From: Bacilli bacterium
GTDB taxonomy: Bacteria; Bacillota; Bacilli; Bacillales; Amphibacillaceae
Length of the DNA: 64,000 nucleotides
Direction: 5' to 3'
Assembly (NCBI GenBank): GCA_012518125.1
Contig: JAAYTF010000072.1
Coordinates: 1 to 64,000 of the forward strand
This document shows positions 63,125 through 64,000 of the stretch, in pieces (position 1 is the stretch's first letter; each line of letters opens with the position of its first letter). A program made the position numbers and the translations under genes. The notes under the pieces were generated by a model, which was not told where the DNA came from, searched no databases, and worked only from the letters and a program-made list of their open reading frames with translations.

Positions 63125-63718
63125 ATGGACTACGTCATTTTTATTTTAATCGCTTATTTGCTCGGCTCGATCCCTTTTGCTTTGATCGTCGGCAAAGTTT
63201 GGTATGGCATCGATATCCGTGAACACGGAAGCGGCAATTTGGGAGCAACGAACACGTTCCGCGTCCTCGGCGTCAAAGCGGGGCTTGTCGTGACGATCGC
63301 CGACATCTTAAAAGGGACGGTGGCGACCGTGTTGCCACTGATTGCCGGCTATTTTTACGATGTGGAAGTCTCGCGGCTCATCGTCGGATTGTTCGCCGTT
63401 TTGGGACATACATACCCGATCTTTGCAAAATTCAAAGGCGGAAAAGCGGTGGCCACTTCCGGCGGCGTCATCTTAGGTTTGAATCCGCTTCTGTTTTTGA
63501 TCATGTTCCTTACTTTTTTCATCGTCTTGTATGTCACAAAATACGTTTCCTTATCCTCCATGTTGACCGGAGTGATTTCTACGATCGTTTCGTTCTTCTT
63601 TGGCGATTATTTGTTGTTCGGTCTCATCTTGATCTTGACCATATTCGTCATTTACCGTCATAAAGACAACATTAAGCGGATAAAAAACAAAACGGAACCG
63701 AAAATCACTTGGATGTAG
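63125..63718 (+). CDS. plsY: Glycerol-3-phosphate acyltransferase PlsY
   Basis: A 197-residue integral membrane acyltransferase that uses acyl-phosphate to form lysophosphatidic acid, the first step of phospholipid synthesis. The three PlsY motifs are visible: [11 protein letters not shown] with [36 protein letters not shown], and the C-terminal [10 protein letters not shown]. About five to seven membrane segments. ATG 63125 is chosen by comparison with PlsY N-termini; TTG 63119 is possible because the ribosome-binding site is weak. Confidence 0.92.
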   Translation: MDYVIFILIAYLLGSIPFALIVGKVWYGIDIREHGSGNLGATNTFRVLGVKAGLVVTIADILKGTVATVLPLIAGYFYDVEVSRLIVGLFAVLGHTYPIFAKFKGGKAVATSGGVILGLNPLLFLIMFLTFFIVLYVTKYVSLSSMLTGVISTIVSFFFGDYLLFGLILILTIFVIYRHKDNIKRIKNKTEPKITWM

Positions 63719-63733
63719 CGGCAAACATAAAGT

Positions 63734-63763
63734 TTGAATGTCCCGCGAAAAATGTCGTATACT
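63734..63763 (+). promoter_or_regulatory. Promoter of folE2
   Basis: TTGAAT (63734-63739) and TATACT (63758-63763) are separated by 18 bases, 37 bases before the folE2 start. In B. subtilis the homologue (yciA) is Zur-controlled, but no convincing Zur box was seen here. Confidence 0.55.
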
Positions 63764-63800
63764 TTTAGTAATTCAAATTAAGGGTTAAAGGGAGACTATT

Positions 63801-64000
63801 ATGAGCAAAATCAATACCTCTTCACATATACAATTACCAGCGAAAAAAGAGCGGCATCGCATATTCGGTTCAGTGGAGCCGGGCCCGAAAACGAAACCCC
63901 AAACGAAAGAATCCATGGTTGATATACAAAATACGAAAGAAGATTTTTTATTTGAAATCGATGCGGTTGGCGTCGGGAATGTGAAATACCCGATCGTCGT
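63801..64000 (+). CDS. folE2: GTP cyclohydrolase I type IB (FolE2), 3'-truncated by the window
   Basis: The first 66 codons of a frame beginning ATG 63801 behind AAAGGGAG. RHRIFGSVEPGPKTKPQTKE, MVDIQNTKEDFLFEIDAVGVGNVKYPI is the characteristic N-terminus of FolE2 (B. subtilis YciA), the alternative GTP cyclohydrolase that makes dihydroneopterin triphosphate for folate with metals other than zinc. The catalytic cysteine and glutamate lie outside the window. Not listed among longer frames because it is cut by the right edge. Confidence 0.85.
   Translation, partial: MSKINTSSHIQLPAKKERHRIFGSVEPGPKTKPQTKESMVDIQNTKEDFLFEIDAVGVGNVKYPIV

Overview
The window comes from the chromosome of a low-to-mid GC, spore-forming Firmicute of the family Bacillaceae. 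The evidence is gene order that matches the Bacillus subtilis map block by block (bkdB-yqiW-yqjA-yqjC-yqjD-yqjE-yqjH, mutS-mutL, miaA-hfq, spoVK-hflX-ynbB, lexA-ynzC-tkt-yneF, plsY/yneT-parE-parC), Bacillus-type Shine-Dalgarno sequences and U-tailed hairpin terminators, frequent TTG/GTG starts, and a sporulation gene (spoVK). No tRNA, rRNA, CRISPR array, insertion sequence, prophage or plasmid gene was found. The species cannot be named from the sequence.

Layout. 1-9.6 kb: end of the branched-chain keto-acid dehydrogenase E2 gene, a bacilliredoxin, YqjA, a very small membrane protein resembling Prli42 on the opposite strand, the methylmalonyl-CoA epimerase/decarboxylase pair, an M20 peptidase, DNA polymerase IV, then an RNase Z-aldehyde dehydrogenase pair on the minus strand. 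9.7-13.6 kb: an AidB-like acyl-CoA dehydrogenase, an acyl-CoA ligase and a convergent TetR gene that carries its own palindromic operator. 13.8-23.7 kb: mismatch repair (mutS, mutL), a Dps-fold protein without a normal ferroxidase centre, miaA, hfq, spoVK, hflX, ynbB. 23.7-28.8 kb: metal uptake, with a Fur-boxed siderophore-binding lipoprotein and an Mn/Zn ABC transporter. 28.9-34.4 kb: CHY zinc finger protein, lexA, ynzC, tkt, yneF, a small YqfQ-like protein, MsrAB and a small DUF6501-like protein. 34.4-40.2 kb: a Rieske/FAD oxidoreductase, a PdaC-type deacetylase, an MFS transporter and a ZIP transporter.

40.3-53.0 kb, nearly all on the minus strand: a complete LivFGMHJ branched-chain amino-acid ABC transporter, then an acyl-CoA carboxylase operon (acyl-CoA dehydrogenase, biotin carboxylase, biotin carrier, enoyl-CoA hydratase, carboxyltransferase), its probable TetR regulator and an AMP-forming acyl-CoA synthetase. 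With bkdB at the left edge and YqjC/YqjD these genes point to use of branched-chain amino acids and short acyl-CoAs. 53.0-64 kb: an unexplained structured intergenic region, a double-headed dynamin (DynA), a flavin reductase, a stand-alone biotin carrier, parC/parE, yneT, plsY and the start of folE2.

Nothing here is a clearly new multi-gene system. The observations most worth following are small-scale: a compact three-way-junction fold beside dynA, two matching operator-like sequences around the second TetR gene, a 14-21 bp motif present in three intergenic regions, ribosome-binding sites buried in inverted repeats before two adjacent genes, an 18-bp leader hairpin before livJ that pairs fully only as RNA, and the Dps-fold paralogue with three of four iron ligands replaced.
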